In this document: positions 48,919-58,345 of the stretch, piece by piece
Layout: the number at the start of each line of letters is the position of its first letter
Position numbering within the stretch: the stretch's first letter is position 1
NCBI RefSeq assembly: GCF_029027585.1
Contig: NZ_CP093397.1
Location: forward strand, 1,849,405-1,913,404
Direction of reading: 5' to 3'
Source: Sulfurimonas sp.
Lineage (GTDB): Bacteria; Campylobacterota; Campylobacteria; Campylobacterales; Sulfurimonadaceae
DNA length: 64,000 bases
Notes under the pieces: model-generated
Told to the model about the DNA's origin: nothing
What the model saw: only the letters and a program-made list of their open reading frames with translations
Database searches by the model: none
Translations under genes and position numbers: made by a program

Positions 48919-50148
48919 ATGTACACAGAGATAGATAAATGTCGTATTAGTGGTAGTAAAAATTTAATAAATGTTTTATCATTAGGAGAGCAGCATTTAA
49001 CTGGTGTTTTTCCTGAAACTAAAGATCAGGAAATTACAAAAGGACCTTTAGACTTAGTATGGTGTCCTGATAGTGGATTGTTACAATTAAAACAATCATA
49101 CGACTCAAGTGAAATGTATGGTGATAACTATGGTTATCGTTCGGGGTTAAATCAATCTATGGTTGATCATTTATCACATAAAATAAATACGCTTGAAAAA
49201 TTTGTAGGCCTTACAAGCAGTGATATTGTTATTGACATTGGTAGTAATGACGCGACATCATTAAAGTCTTATAAAGCATCTTGTAAAAAAGTTGGTATTG
49301 ATCCAACTGGAAACAAGTTTAAGCAGTATTATACGGATGATATTGAGTTGATACCAGATTTTTTTACAGCTGATAAATTTATAAAAATTTTTGGTGAGAA
49401 AAAAGCCAAAATTATTACTTCAATAGCAATGTTTTATGATTTGGAAAGTCCTTTAGATTTTATTTTTGATATCGAAAAAATATTGACAATTGATGGAGTA
49501 TGGCATTTTGAACAAAGTTATATGCCATCTATGTTACGTACTAATGCTTATGATACTATTTGTCATGAACACCTTGAATTTTACTCATTTAGAGTTGTTA
49601 AAAACATGCTAGAAGAAAAAGGTATGAAGGTTGTTGATGTTCAGCTAAATTCTATTAATGGTGGGAGTTTTTCAATAACTGCATCTAAAAAAGATGCAAG
49701 TTTTAAATCAAATACACCTGTTATAAATTGGATGTTAAAACAAGAGGATGATTTAAGACTTGATACTCCAAAGCCTTATAGAGATTTTGAAGAAAGAGTT
49801 TTTAGACATAGAAATAATTTAAGAGATCTTATTTTATCTTTAGTTGAGGATGGTAAAACAGTATTAGGATATGGTGCTAGTACAAAAGGCAATGTACTTT
49901 TGCAATTTTGTAATCTTACTTCTAAAGAAATACCATATATAGCTGAAGTTAATCCTGAAAAATTTGGTAAATATACACCTGGAACTAAAATACCAATTAT
50001 TTCAGAAGAAGAAGCTAGAAAGCTGAAACCTGATTACTTCTTAGTATTACCTTGGCATTTTAGAGATTCAATCTTATCTAAAGAAAAACAATTTATATCT
50101 GATGGAGGTAAATTTATTTTCCCTTTACCTGAAATCGAAATTGTTTAG
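48919..50148 (+). CDS. SAM-dependent C-methyltransferase-like protein (three-domain sugar type)
   Basis: The 409-residue protein matches the three-part layout of sugar C-methyltransferases such as TylC3 and NovU: an N-terminal part with CRISGSKNL and WCPDSGLLQL, a SAM domain with DIVIDIGSNDATSLKSY, EQSYMPSMLRTNAYDTICHE with the active-site His-Glu, and a C-terminal domain with VLGYGASTKGNVLLQF and FLVLPWHFRDSI. The zinc-binding cysteines are fewer than usual. A good ribosome site (AAAGGA) precedes the ATG. It stands beside a Gmd-like gene and may add a C-methyl branch to a GDP-linked keto sugar. A second homologue is at 58335. Confidence 0.85.
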   Translation: MYTEIDKCRISGSKNLINVLSLGEQHLTGVFPETKDQEITKGPLDLVWCPDSGLLQLKQSYDSSEMYGDNYGYRSGLNQSMVDHLSHKINTLEKFVGLTSSDIVIDIGSNDATSLKSYKASCKKVGIDPTGNKFKQYYTDDIELIPDFFTADKFIKIFGEKKAKIITSIAMFYDLESPLDFIFDIEKILTIDGVWHFEQSYMPSMLRTNAYDTICHEHLEFYSFRVVKNMLEEKGMKVVDVQLNSINGGSFSITASKKDASFKSNTPVINWMLKQEDDLRLDTPKPYRDFEERVFRHRNNLRDLILSLVEDGKTVLGYGASTKGNVLLQFCNLTSKEIPYIAEVNPEKFGKYTPGTKIPIISEEEARKLKPDYFLVLPWHFRDSILSKEKQFISDGGKFIFPLPEIEIV

Positions 50149-50156
50149 AGTTTTAC

Positions 50157-51143
50157 TTGCATAAAAAAGCATTGATAACTGGTATTTATGGACAAGATGG
50201 AAGTTACATGGCTGAGATTTTAAAAGATAAAGACTATGTAGTTTATGGAATAGTAAAAAAAACATTATCATCTAATTCTGAGAGTATAAAAGCATATTTG
50301 ACGAGTATAGGTGTGGTGCCAATAGTATTTAATGTTGATTTATGTAACTACAATGATTTAAAAAATTTATTGTTAGAGCTATGCCCTGATGAGATTTACC
50401 ATCTTTCAGCTTATCATTATAGTTCAGAGAGTTCATTAAATAATGACTACCATGAGAAGTTATTATTTGAACATAATGTAGCCTCAACATTAAATATACT
50501 TAGTATTTGCAGTGAGTATTTAAAAAATACTAGGATTGTAACTGCTGGATCATGTTTAATGTTTGATAGTAGTAAGACAATTAAACAGAATGAGAAAACA
50601 CCTTTTTCTTCATCAAGTTTATATGGATTGGCTAAAATTACAGAAGCAAATTTGGTTAAATATTATAGAGATAAAGGGCTCCATGCATCAACTGCAATTT
50701 TATATAATCATGAATCATCAAGAAGAAAAGATAATTTTGTAACAAAAAAAATAATAAAAAATTTAGTTGCTGTTCAAAATGGAGAAATTGAAAAATTTAG
50801 TTTGGGAAATATTAACATAACTAAAGATTGGGGCTATGCTAGGGATTATACATATGGTATGTTTCTAATGTGCCAAAGTAGTAGTCCAAAGGATTATATT
50901 TTAGCGTCAGGAACTAGTCGTAGCATAAGAAATTTTATTGAAATAGCTGCAAAAATATTAGAGATTAAAAATTGGGAAAAACATATAGAAATTGATAGAA
51001 AGTTCCTAACAAGAAAGTTCAGTACAGAACTTAAAGGTGATTCATCACTTGCGAGCAGTGAACTTAAATGGAAAAGTATGCTAAAGTTAGAAAAATTAAT
51101 TGAATTAATGATTAAAAATGAACTCAATGAAAATTTGGAGTAA
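50157..51143 (+). CDS. GDP-mannose dehydratase-like SDR protein
   Basis: The 328-residue protein begins KALITGIYGQDGSYMAEIL, close to Gmd, and keeps NHESSRRKDNFVTKKII, the GDP-sugar-binding segment, and SLYGLAKITEAN with Tyr and Lys. The segment that in Gmd reads STSELYG is GSCLMFD here, so the catalytic Glu is a Leu. A normal 4,6-dehydratase reaction is unlikely; a reductase or epimerase role on a GDP-sugar is plausible. The protein is also shorter than Gmd (372 in this window). The start is a TTG, 8 bases after the methyltransferase stop. Its neighbour suggests joint action on a branched GDP-sugar. Confidence 0.8.
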   Translation: MHKKALITGIYGQDGSYMAEILKDKDYVVYGIVKKTLSSNSESIKAYLTSIGVVPIVFNVDLCNYNDLKNLLLELCPDEIYHLSAYHYSSESSLNNDYHEKLLFEHNVASTLNILSICSEYLKNTRIVTAGSCLMFDSSKTIKQNEKTPFSSSSLYGLAKITEANLVKYYRDKGLHASTAILYNHESSRRKDNFVTKKIIKNLVAVQNGEIEKFSLGNINITKDWGYARDYTYGMFLMCQSSSPKDYILASGTSRSIRNFIEIAAKILEIKNWEKHIEIDRKFLTRKFSTELKGDSSLASSELKWKSMLKLEKLIELMIKNELNENLE

Positions 51144-51146
51144 TAA

Positions 51147-51992
51147 ATGAAAGAAAAAATTTCTGCTGTTGTTTGTATATTAAATGAAGAAAAGAGACTC
51201 GAAGATTGTTTGCTTTTACTTTTAAAGAATAAACCAGATGAAATAATAGTAGTTGATGGTGGTTCGTCAGATAAAAGTGTAGAAATAGCAAAAAAGTATA
51301 CTAATAATATAATTGAAAGCAAAAACTCCAATTTAACACGCGATAGACAAAAAGGTATAAATGCAGCAAAAAATCAATATATTGCTATGATCGATGCAGA
51401 TCATCGCCTAGAAAAAAATACGCTTGAAAGTTTATTAAATGAATTAAATAAATATTCTTTTGATATTGGACAGTCTCAACTTAAATCATATGAAAATTTG
51501 AGTTGGTTAAATAGAGCAGAAGAAGAACAATGGAATTTAACACATAATATTTCAGAAACAAGAAAAATGATTGGTGTTGCACCAGCAATATACAAAAAAA
51601 GTATTTTTGATAAAGTTAAGTTTGATGATTATATTACTAAAACAATAGACGATACTGACTTTAGTTATCGTTTATCTTTGCATCCAGAATTCAAATATGG
51701 AATTTTAGATACGAAGGTTTCTCAATTACATGATCCTTCTTTAAAAAGTTATATGAAAAAGTTCAAATGGTATGGTATAGGAGATGGGGAATTTTGTATT
51801 AAAAACCCTAGAAGAATGTTCTCGATGATTTTTCATTTAGCGATAAGATATCCAGTTGTTTACTCAGTTAAATCGGCAATAAAATTTAAATTCTTAACAA
51901 TACCTTTTTTCATTTTACAAGGTAATGTTAGATTGTATTTTGCATTATCTACTATTATAAAAAATTATATGCAAATATTATTTAAAAAGTAA
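51147..51992 (+). CDS. Family 2 glycosyltransferase
   Basis: The 281-residue protein has the GT2 motifs ISAVVCILNEEKRLEDCL, IIVVDGGSSDKSVEIAKKY and YIAMIDADHRLE, where DAD is the metal site. A hydrophobic segment near the C-terminus (about 235-265) may tie it to the membrane. It should add one sugar to a lipid-linked glycan. The gene is 3 bases after the Gmd-like gene and 56 bases before the flippase gene pglK, so it probably builds the glycan that PglK moves. Confidence 0.87.
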   Translation: MKEKISAVVCILNEEKRLEDCLLLLLKNKPDEIIVVDGGSSDKSVEIAKKYTNNIIESKNSNLTRDRQKGINAAKNQYIAMIDADHRLEKNTLESLLNELNKYSFDIGQSQLKSYENLSWLNRAEEEQWNLTHNISETRKMIGVAPAIYKKSIFDKVKFDDYITKTIDDTDFSYRLSLHPEFKYGILDTKVSQLHDPSLKSYMKKFKWYGIGDGEFCIKNPRRMFSMIFHLAIRYPVVYSVKSAIKFKFLTIPFFILQGNVRLYFALSTIIKNYMQILFKK

Positions 51993-52022
51993 AAAATATC
52001 TTTTTATGATTTATAATTGCCT

Positions 52023-52046
52023 AAAGAAAAAGAAAAAGAAAAAGAA
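52023..52046 (+). repeat. Four perfect AAAGAA hexamers at the pglK ribosome site
   Basis: AAAGAA is repeated four times without change and ends 2 bases before the pglK ATG. It replaces a normal Shine-Dalgarno sequence, so changes in copy number would move or weaken the ribosome site. Confidence 0.85.
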
Positions 52047-52048
52047 AT

Positions 52049-53743
52049 ATGACACAGTTAAATAAAGTTAAAGCTATAATTAGTAAAAAAGATAAGTGGT
52101 TTTTAATAATACTTATTTTTATGAGTATTATATTATCTATAATAGAAACGGTTGGTATTACAGCTATTATGCCATTCATAACAACAGCCTCAAATCCAAA
52201 TATAATTTTAGAAAATGAATATTATAAATTAATTTATGATTTCTTTGATTTTAACAGCACAATGCAGTTTGTTATATGGTTTGGAGCCTTATTAATAGTT
52301 TTCTATATATTAAGAGGTATATACACTATTTTTTACACATATACTTTGAATAGATTTGCTTTCGGTAGATATCATAAATTTGCATTCGAACTTCTTCAGG
52401 GTTATACCAGTATTTCTTATAAGGAATTTATAAATAAGAATAGTTCCACATTAACCAAAACAATTGTTAATGAAGCTATGAATATTACATATTATCTTCA
52501 AAATCTTTTGATACTGTTTTCAGAAATATTTACAATTTCTTTTCTATATATAATCTTACTTTTTGTTGATTATAAAATGACACTAATCTTGACATTAATA
52601 CTTGTTATTAAAGTTTTATTTATTATGAAAACTATTTCTAAAAAAATTAAAAAAGAAGGTCTTAGAAGAAGTGAGTTTCAAGATGGTTTTTACAGGATAC
52701 TAGGAAAAGCATTTGGTAATTTTAAGTTTACAAAGTTGAGAGGAAATGAAGCAACAATTTTAAGAGAATTTTCCAATAAAAGTGAAGGTTTCTCTAAAAC
52801 AAATGTATTAAATAGTACTTTACAAGTTATGCCACGAATAATTTTAGAAGTAATAGGTTTTGGGATGTTGATTTCAATTGTGATGTATGTATTAGTAACT
52901 ACTAAAGATGCCACACAAATAATACCAATTGTTTCTATATATGCATTAGCTCTTTATAGAATGTTGCCAGCATTAACAAAAATATTAAATAGTTATAACC
53001 AAATGATGTATCTTTCAACTGCTTTAGATATAGTTTATGATGATTTAGTTGTTCCTGTTGATACAGAGGGCAATACCCAGTTGAATTTTAATGAGAAGAT
53101 TGAAGCCAGAAACATTTGTTTTTCTTATGATGATGAAAATGATATTCTTAAAAATTTGAATTTAACAATTAACAAAGGTGAAAAAGTAGCTTTTATTGGA
53201 GCAAGTGGTAGTGGAAAAAGTACATTGGTAGATGTTCTTATCGGTATATATAAACCACGATTAGGTGAAGTGTTGATTGATGGTATGATTCTAACTCCAG
53301 ACAACATTCGATCATGGAGAAAGAAAGTTGGATATATCCCCCAATCAATATATCTCTTTGATGGAACAGTATCTGAAAATATATCATTTGGTGATAAACT
53401 AGATCAGTCAAAAGTTATTGATGCATTAAAGAAAGCTAATATTTATGACTATTTAGAACAACAGGCTGAAGGCATAGAAACAAAAGTTGGGGAAGGTGGT
53501 ATTAAGTTAAGTGGTGGTCAGAAACAGCGTATAGGAATAGCAAGAGCTTTATATAATGAGCCAGATATTCTTGTTTTAGATGAAGCAACTTCGGCTTTAG
53601 ATATTGATACGGAAGAAAAAATTATGAAAGAAATATATAAATTAAGTTCAGATAAAACATTACTGATTATTGCACATAGACTTTCTACTATAGAAGGCTG
53701 TGAAAGGGTGATAGATCTAGAAAAATTAGATAGAGAGAATTAA
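52049..53743 (+). CDS. pglK: PglK-like ABC flippase for lipid-linked oligosaccharide
   Basis: PglK uses ATP to flip undecaprenyl-linked oligosaccharide across the inner membrane. The protein has 564 residues, the same as C. jejuni PglK by my recollection. About six membrane helices fill residues 15-300. The ATPase domain has Walker A GASGSGKST at 384-392, the Q-loop YIPQSIYLFDGT, signature LSGGQ at 487-491, Walker B ILVLDEATSALD and an IIAHRLSTI H-loop. The text IETVGITAIMPFIT in the first helix and the ALYRMLPALTKIL block resemble the known flippase. It is 25 kb from pglB and directly follows a glycosyltransferase gene, so it may serve N-glycosylation or the local glycan. Confidence 0.92.
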   Translation: MTQLNKVKAIISKKDKWFLIILIFMSIILSIIETVGITAIMPFITTASNPNIILENEYYKLIYDFFDFNSTMQFVIWFGALLIVFYILRGIYTIFYTYTLNRFAFGRYHKFAFELLQGYTSISYKEFINKNSSTLTKTIVNEAMNITYYLQNLLILFSEIFTISFLYIILLFVDYKMTLILTLILVIKVLFIMKTISKKIKKEGLRRSEFQDGFYRILGKAFGNFKFTKLRGNEATILREFSNKSEGFSKTNVLNSTLQVMPRIILEVIGFGMLISIVMYVLVTTKDATQIIPIVSIYALALYRMLPALTKILNSYNQMMYLSTALDIVYDDLVVPVDTEGNTQLNFNEKIEARNICFSYDDENDILKNLNLTINKGEKVAFIGASGSGKSTLVDVLIGIYKPRLGEVLIDGMILTPDNIRSWRKKVGYIPQSIYLFDGTVSENISFGDKLDQSKVIDALKKANIYDYLEQQAEGIETKVGEGGIKLSGGQKQRIGIARALYNEPDILVLDEATSALDIDTEEKIMKEIYKLSSDKTLLIIAHRLSTIEGCERVIDLEKLDREN

Positions 53744-53745
53744 GC

Positions 53746-54267
53746 ATGAAACTAGAGGGAAAAAATATATATCTAAGGCCTATAGAATTTAATGATTCAA
53801 ATGGTAACTATCCACATTGGTTTAATGATCCAATAGTTTGCAAATATAATTCACATGGAGATTATTTATATACTAAACAAATGGCGATTGACTATATTAA
53901 GATGATAGAAGCATCAAACATAGATGAAGTTTATGCTATATGTGATAAAAAAACGAATAATCATATAGGTAATATAGCTCTTCATAACATATCTCAAAAA
54001 AATAGATGCGCAGAATTTGCAATTCTAATTGGTGAAATTTCTTTTATGGGTCAAGGTATAGGTAAAGAAGCTGTAGAAATTATTATAGATTATGCATTTA
54101 ATATATTAAAGTTCCATCGTGTTTACTGTGGTGTTAGTCAACATAATGTCGCAATGCAAAAACTTGTATTAAATCTAAGGATGAAACAAGAGGGTGTATT
54201 GGTAGATGCAATGATTAAAAACGATCAATATGCTGATATATATTTATATGCGATAATAAACAATTAA
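53746..54267 (+). CDS. GNAT-family N-acetyltransferase
   Basis: The 173-residue protein is of the RimJ/RimL type, with GKNIYLRPIEFNDSNGNYPH at the start, a FAILIGEISFMGQGIGKEA acetyl-CoA loop (Gln/Arg-x-x-Gly-x-Gly/Ala type) and LKFHRVYCGVSQHNVAMQK near the C-terminus. It should acetylate an amino sugar of the glycan. It starts 2 bases after pglK and is separated by 57 bases from the next gene, so it likely ends a translational unit. The sugar substrate cannot be told from the sequence. Confidence 0.87.
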   Translation: MKLEGKNIYLRPIEFNDSNGNYPHWFNDPIVCKYNSHGDYLYTKQMAIDYIKMIEASNIDEVYAICDKKTNNHIGNIALHNISQKNRCAEFAILIGEISFMGQGIGKEAVEIIIDYAFNILKFHRVYCGVSQHNVAMQKLVLNLRMKQEGVLVDAMIKNDQYADIYLYAIINN

Positions 54268-54324
54268 ACACTAAAAAATAGATTGAATGATTTAAATGAG
54301 GAGCTTTATGATGGAAAATATTAG

Positions 54325-55923
54325 ATGAAAAAACTTGCTATTTATAAATTGTTAAAATCAAAATATTACGCTTATTACCTTGATAATATGACCAAGTTAT
54401 TTATCAATCATAATCGTAAAGTATGGAAAATACTTAATAATAAAGAAAAAAATTTAGATGGAGAAATTCTTTTTGAACTAAATGGTATGCATAGTGCAGC
54501 AATAGCAAGTAGTTATTTAGCAAATGCATTAAGTGAAAAATATCAATCAAAAATTGTAGGGTATTATTTATCTAAACCTAATTGGAAGACTTTATATGGT
54601 TTTTTAAAACGTGTTTATGAAAAAGTATATGCATCGTTTGGAATGTCTAAGATAGTTTATACTAAACTCGATAAGAGCTTACAAAGTGAGTCTTATACTT
54701 TATATGAAAAAGTATATACTTCATTAAATACAAAGAGAGATGTAGAAAATATTACTATTGATGGTGTATTAATTGGTGACCTTATTTATGATTCATATCT
54801 TCGGTCAATGAGTAAACCAACAGTAGATATAGAAGATAATAACTTTAGAGATTCCCTTAAAAACTCATTAGATATATATACTTTTTGGAAAAATTATTTT
54901 GACACGCATAAAATAAAAGCGATAAATGTAAGTCATTGTGTCTATAATCTAGCAATTCCACTTAGAATTGCAATTAGCAAAGAGATTCCAGCATTTCAAG
55001 TTTCTCCAGCATATGTATATAGCTTAAATAAAAATAATACACATGCGTATACAGATTTTTTTGGAACGAAAGAAATATTTAGTAAACTTTCTGTAGATAT
55101 TCAAAAAAAATGCTTTAGAACTAGCAAAACAAAAGATAGAACTTAGATTTCAAGGAAAGGTAGGTGTTGATATGGCTTACTCTAGTAAGTCAGCATATAC
55201 ACAACATAAAAATGAACGATTAATAAAAGAAAGCCAAGAAAAAAAGTTTTTATAGCTCTACATTGTTTTTTTGATAGTCCTCATTCGTATGGATATAATC
55301 TATTTCCAGATTTTTATGAATGGTTAGATTTTTTAGGTAATATATCTGAAGAAACAGAATATGATTGGTATCTGAAAACACATCCAGACTTTTTACCAGG
55401 TAATACACTAATTATAAATGAATTTCTGAAAAAATATACAAAATTCAATTTAATACCTTCTGATAGTTCCCATCATCAGATTATAGAAGAGGGCATTGAT
55501 GTCGCATTAACTACTTATGGAACCATTGGTTTTGAATATGCAGCATTGGGAGTACCTGTTATCAATGCATCTTTAAATAATCCACATATCGCATATAACT
55601 TTAATTTGCATCCAAAAAGTGTTGAAGAATACTCTGAAATGTTATATGATCTAGATAAAATAAATTTGAATATTGATAAAAATGAGGTGTATGAATACTA
55701 TTTTATGAGACATCTGTATAGATATGATAAATGGTTGTTTGATGATCATGACCAAATGATAAAAGATTTAGGAGGCTATTCTGAACAGTTTACCTCAAAG
55801 ATGTATGAATATTGGATGCAAAAATTTACTTCTTTAAAGCATAACAAAAAAATATTAGCATTAAACTCATTTATAGATTCTGGGGATTTTGTTCTAGAAA
55901 GTAAGCATTTTAAAAAGGATTGA
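54325..55923 (+). pseudogene. Putative GT-B-type transferase with two compensating frameshifts
   Basis: The gene reads in three pieces. The first frame (54325-55146) encodes LYKLL-like N-terminal text and the ELNGMHSAAIASSYLANAL motif, and then breaks at an eight-A run (55103-55110). One A fewer lets the next frame continue NALELAKQKIELRFQGKVG. This second piece breaks at the seven-A run 55239-55245, where one more A gives EKKVFIALHCFFDSPHSYG in the first frame again. That frame runs to 55923 through YLKTHPDFLPG and VALTTYGTIGFEYAALGVP, a nucleotide-sugar-binding-like segment. The repaired protein would have 532 residues and resembles capsule-type GT-B enzymes; I do not recognise a specific family. 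A six-codon frame (ATGATGGAA...) before it has the better ribosome site, so the start may also be disturbed. Confidence 0.75.
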
Positions 55924-55924
55924 G

Positions 55925-56698
55925 ATGAAAGTATTATTATTAGCAGGTGGATATGGAACAAGATTGAGTGAAGAGACAGATATAAAACCTAAGCCTATGC
56001 TAGAAATTGGTGGTAAACCTATATTATGGCATATTATGAAAAGTTATTCGCATTATGGATTTAATGACTTTGTTATACTACTTGGATATAAGGGCTATTA
56101 TATAAAAGAGTACTTTGCTAATTATTTTTTGCATCAAAGTGATGTTACAATTGACTTGAAAAATAATAATATGGAGATACATAATAATAGTAGTGAACCA
56201 TGGAAAGTCACATTGATTGATACGGGTTTAGATAGTATGACAGGTGGTAGAATTAAAAGAGCTAAAAAATATATAGGTAATGAAGCTTTTATGGTTACAT
56301 ATGGGGATGGAGTTAGTGATGTAAACATCAAGGAACTTGTAGAGTTTCATAATAAAAATAATAAAAAAGCGACAATGACTGCGATTCAACCTGCCGGAAG
56401 ATTTGGAGCATTAGATATAAAAACTAATCTTGTTAATCAGTTTGTAGAAAAACCTGCAGGTGATGGAAACTGGATAAATGGTGGTTTTATGGTTTGTGAA
56501 CCTGAAGTACTTGACTTAATAGAATCTGATGCTACTATATTTGAACAATATCCTTTGCAAACACTTGCAAATGAAGGTGAACTCAGTGCATTTAAACATA
56601 GTGGTTTTTGGCAATGTATGGATACATTAAGAGATAAAACAAGCCTTAATGAGATGTGGGACAAGAATGAAGCAAAATGGAAAGTGTGGAATGACTAA
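55925..56698 (+). CDS. rfbF: Glucose-1-phosphate cytidylyltransferase
   Basis: RfbF joins CTP and glucose-1-phosphate to make CDP-glucose. The 257-residue protein opens VLLLAGGYGTRLSEETDIKP with the nucleotide loop, has PMLEIGGKPILWHIMKSY, LIDTGLDSMTGGRIKRAK, which is characteristic of this enzyme, and TYGDGVSDV with the metal Asp. The FVEKPAGDGNWINGGFMV block holds the sugar-binding Lys. It starts one base after the preceding frameshifted gene and overlaps rfbG by 8 bases. It begins the CDP-deoxysugar module. Confidence 0.96.
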   Translation: MKVLLLAGGYGTRLSEETDIKPKPMLEIGGKPILWHIMKSYSHYGFNDFVILLGYKGYYIKEYFANYFLHQSDVTIDLKNNNMEIHNNSSEPWKVTLIDTGLDSMTGGRIKRAKKYIGNEAFMVTYGDGVSDVNIKELVEFHNKNNKKATMTAIQPAGRFGALDIKTNLVNQFVEKPAGDGNWINGGFMVCEPEVLDLIESDATIFEQYPLQTLANEGELSAFKHSGFWQCMDTLRDKTSLNEMWDKNEAKWKVWND

Positions 56699-57791
56699 TC
56701 TTTTTAGTAGTATATATTTAAATAAAACTGTGCTAGTAACTGGACATACTGGATTTAAAGGTTCATGGCTATGTTATTGGCTAGTTAAAATGGGTGCTAA
56801 TGTGGTTGGCTATTCACTCGAAGCACCGACAAATCCAAACCATATATCTCTTTTAGATATTGATATGATTTCTATTATTGGTGACATTAGAGACTTTGAG
56901 AAATTAAATAAAGTTTTTAAAGAGTATAAACCAGAAATTGTATTTCATTTAGCAGCTCAGCCACTTGTAAGACTATCCTATGATAATCCAATAGAAACAT
57001 ATGAGACTAATGTAATTGGTACTTTAAAAGTTTTTGAAGCTTGTCGAAAAAATAATGTAAAAGCTATAGTAAATATTACAAGCGATAAAGCTTACGAGAA
57101 TAAAGAATGGATATGGGGGTATAGAGAAAATGACTCGATGGGTGGATATGATCCATACAGTTCATCAAAAGGATGTGCTGATTTACTAGCTAACTCTTAC
57201 CGCAATTCTTATTTTAATGTAATAGAGTATAAGAAAAAGCATAACACACTTCTTGCCTCATGTAGAGCAGGAAATGTTATAGGTGGTGGGGACTGGGCGA
57301 AAGATAGGTTGATTACTGACATTATGGTTTCAGTATCTAAAGGTAAAAAGGTAAGTATAAGAAGTCCACACGCTACAAGACCATGGCAGCATGTACTTGA
57401 ACCACTTAGTGGGTATTTACATATTGGTCAAAAGCTTCTTGAAGAAAAAGTAGAGTTTGGAGACGCTTGGAATTTTGGACCATCAGATGAAGGAAGTATA
57501 ACAGTAGAGGAAGTAGTGAAAAATGTAAAAAATCATTGGGGTAAAATAGATTATGAAATTCATAGGAATCCAAATCAATTACATGAAGCAAATTTACTAA
57601 AGCTAGATTGTTCAAAGGCTCATATTATTTTAAAATGGAAAGATGTATGGAATAGTGCTACAACTTTTGAAAAAACTGTTAAGTGGTATAAGGCATATTA
57701 TGAAGAAGATAAAACAACTTTAACTTCTCAAGATTTACAAAGTTATATATCTGATGCAAAAAATAAAGGTTTAGAGTGGGCAAAAAATTAA
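56691..57791 (+). CDS. rfbG: CDP-glucose 4,6-dehydratase
   Basis: RfbG converts CDP-glucose to CDP-4-keto-6-deoxyglucose. The ATG at 56691 is chosen over an ATG-like start at 56649 because it overlaps rfbF by only 8 bases and gives the family N-terminus. The 366-residue protein has VLVTGHTGFKGSWLCYWL (NAD site), HLAAQPLVRLSYDNP, the catalytic NITSDKAYENKEW with Asp and Lys, and GGYDPYSSSKGCADL with Tyr and Lys. The GNVIGGGDWAKDRL segment is also diagnostic. It is followed by a 3,5-epimerase gene that overlaps it by 16 bases. Confidence 0.96.
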   Translation: MTNLFSSIYLNKTVLVTGHTGFKGSWLCYWLVKMGANVVGYSLEAPTNPNHISLLDIDMISIIGDIRDFEKLNKVFKEYKPEIVFHLAAQPLVRLSYDNPIETYETNVIGTLKVFEACRKNNVKAIVNITSDKAYENKEWIWGYRENDSMGGYDPYSSSKGCADLLANSYRNSYFNVIEYKKKHNTLLASCRAGNVIGGGDWAKDRLITDIMVSVSKGKKVSIRSPHATRPWQHVLEPLSGYLHIGQKLLEEKVEFGDAWNFGPSDEGSITVEEVVKNVKNHWGKIDYEIHRNPNQLHEANLLKLDCSKAHIILKWKDVWNSATTFEKTVKWYKAYYEEDKTTLTSQDLQSYISDAKNKGLEWAKN

Positions 57792-58345
57792 ATATAATTT
57801 CTACATATTTAGATGGATTGTTTGTAGTAAAACCAAATAAATTTACCGATGATAGAGGTTCGTTTTCTAGAGTTTATTGTGAAGAAGAACTTAAAGAAAT
57901 TTCAGATATTTCTATAAAACAGATAAACCATTCTATTAGTAAAGATAAAGGCACAGTTCGAGGTATGCATTTTCAGTATGAACCTAATGCTGAGGTTAAG
58001 ATGGTAAAGTGTATCAAAGGAAAAGTATTTGATGTTGTTGTTGATATAAGAAAAGGTTCACCTACATTTTTAGAAACTTTTTCAATAGAATTAACAGATG
58101 AGAATCAGAAAATGATATATATACCAAAAGGTTTTGCTCATGGTTTTCAAACACTTGAAGATGATACAGAATTACTTTATCTTCATAGTACTATTTATAC
58201 ACCATCAAATGAAGGTGCATTAAATGTGATTGACCCATTGTTAAACATAAAGTGGCCTTTGGATATAATCAATCTTTCAAAAAAAGACAATGAACATAAA
58301 TTTGTAGATAATAACTTTAAAGGAATAGAAATAAATGAATTGTAG
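57776..58345 (+). CDS. RmlC/RfbC-like sugar 3,5-epimerase
   Basis: The 189-residue protein is a cupin of the dTDP-4-dehydrorhamnose 3,5-epimerase family. It has FTDDRGSFSRVYCEEEL, INHSISKDKGTVRGMHFQYE with the catalytic His, KCIKGKVFDVVVDIRKGSPTF in the core (split here by a turn), and YIPKGFAHGFQTLEDDTEL. In this position it should epimerise the CDP-4-keto sugar made by RfbG at C3 and/or C5. No dTDP-rhamnose genes accompany it. The start is GTG at 57776 inside the end of rfbG, and the stop overlaps the methyltransferase gene by 11 bases. Confidence 0.9.
   Translation: MGKKLNIISTYLDGLFVVKPNKFTDDRGSFSRVYCEEELKEISDISIKQINHSISKDKGTVRGMHFQYEPNAEVKMVKCIKGKVFDVVVDIRKGSPTFLETFSIELTDENQKMIYIPKGFAHGFQTLEDDTELLYLHSTIYTPSNEGALNVIDPLLNIKWPLDIINLSKKDNEHKFVDNNFKGIEINEL

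Noticed and set aside
54310-54330. Six-codon frame with a good ribosome site before the transferase gene at 54325
   Set aside because: It may be a leader peptide or a sign of another frame disturbance, but it is too short to call as a gene.
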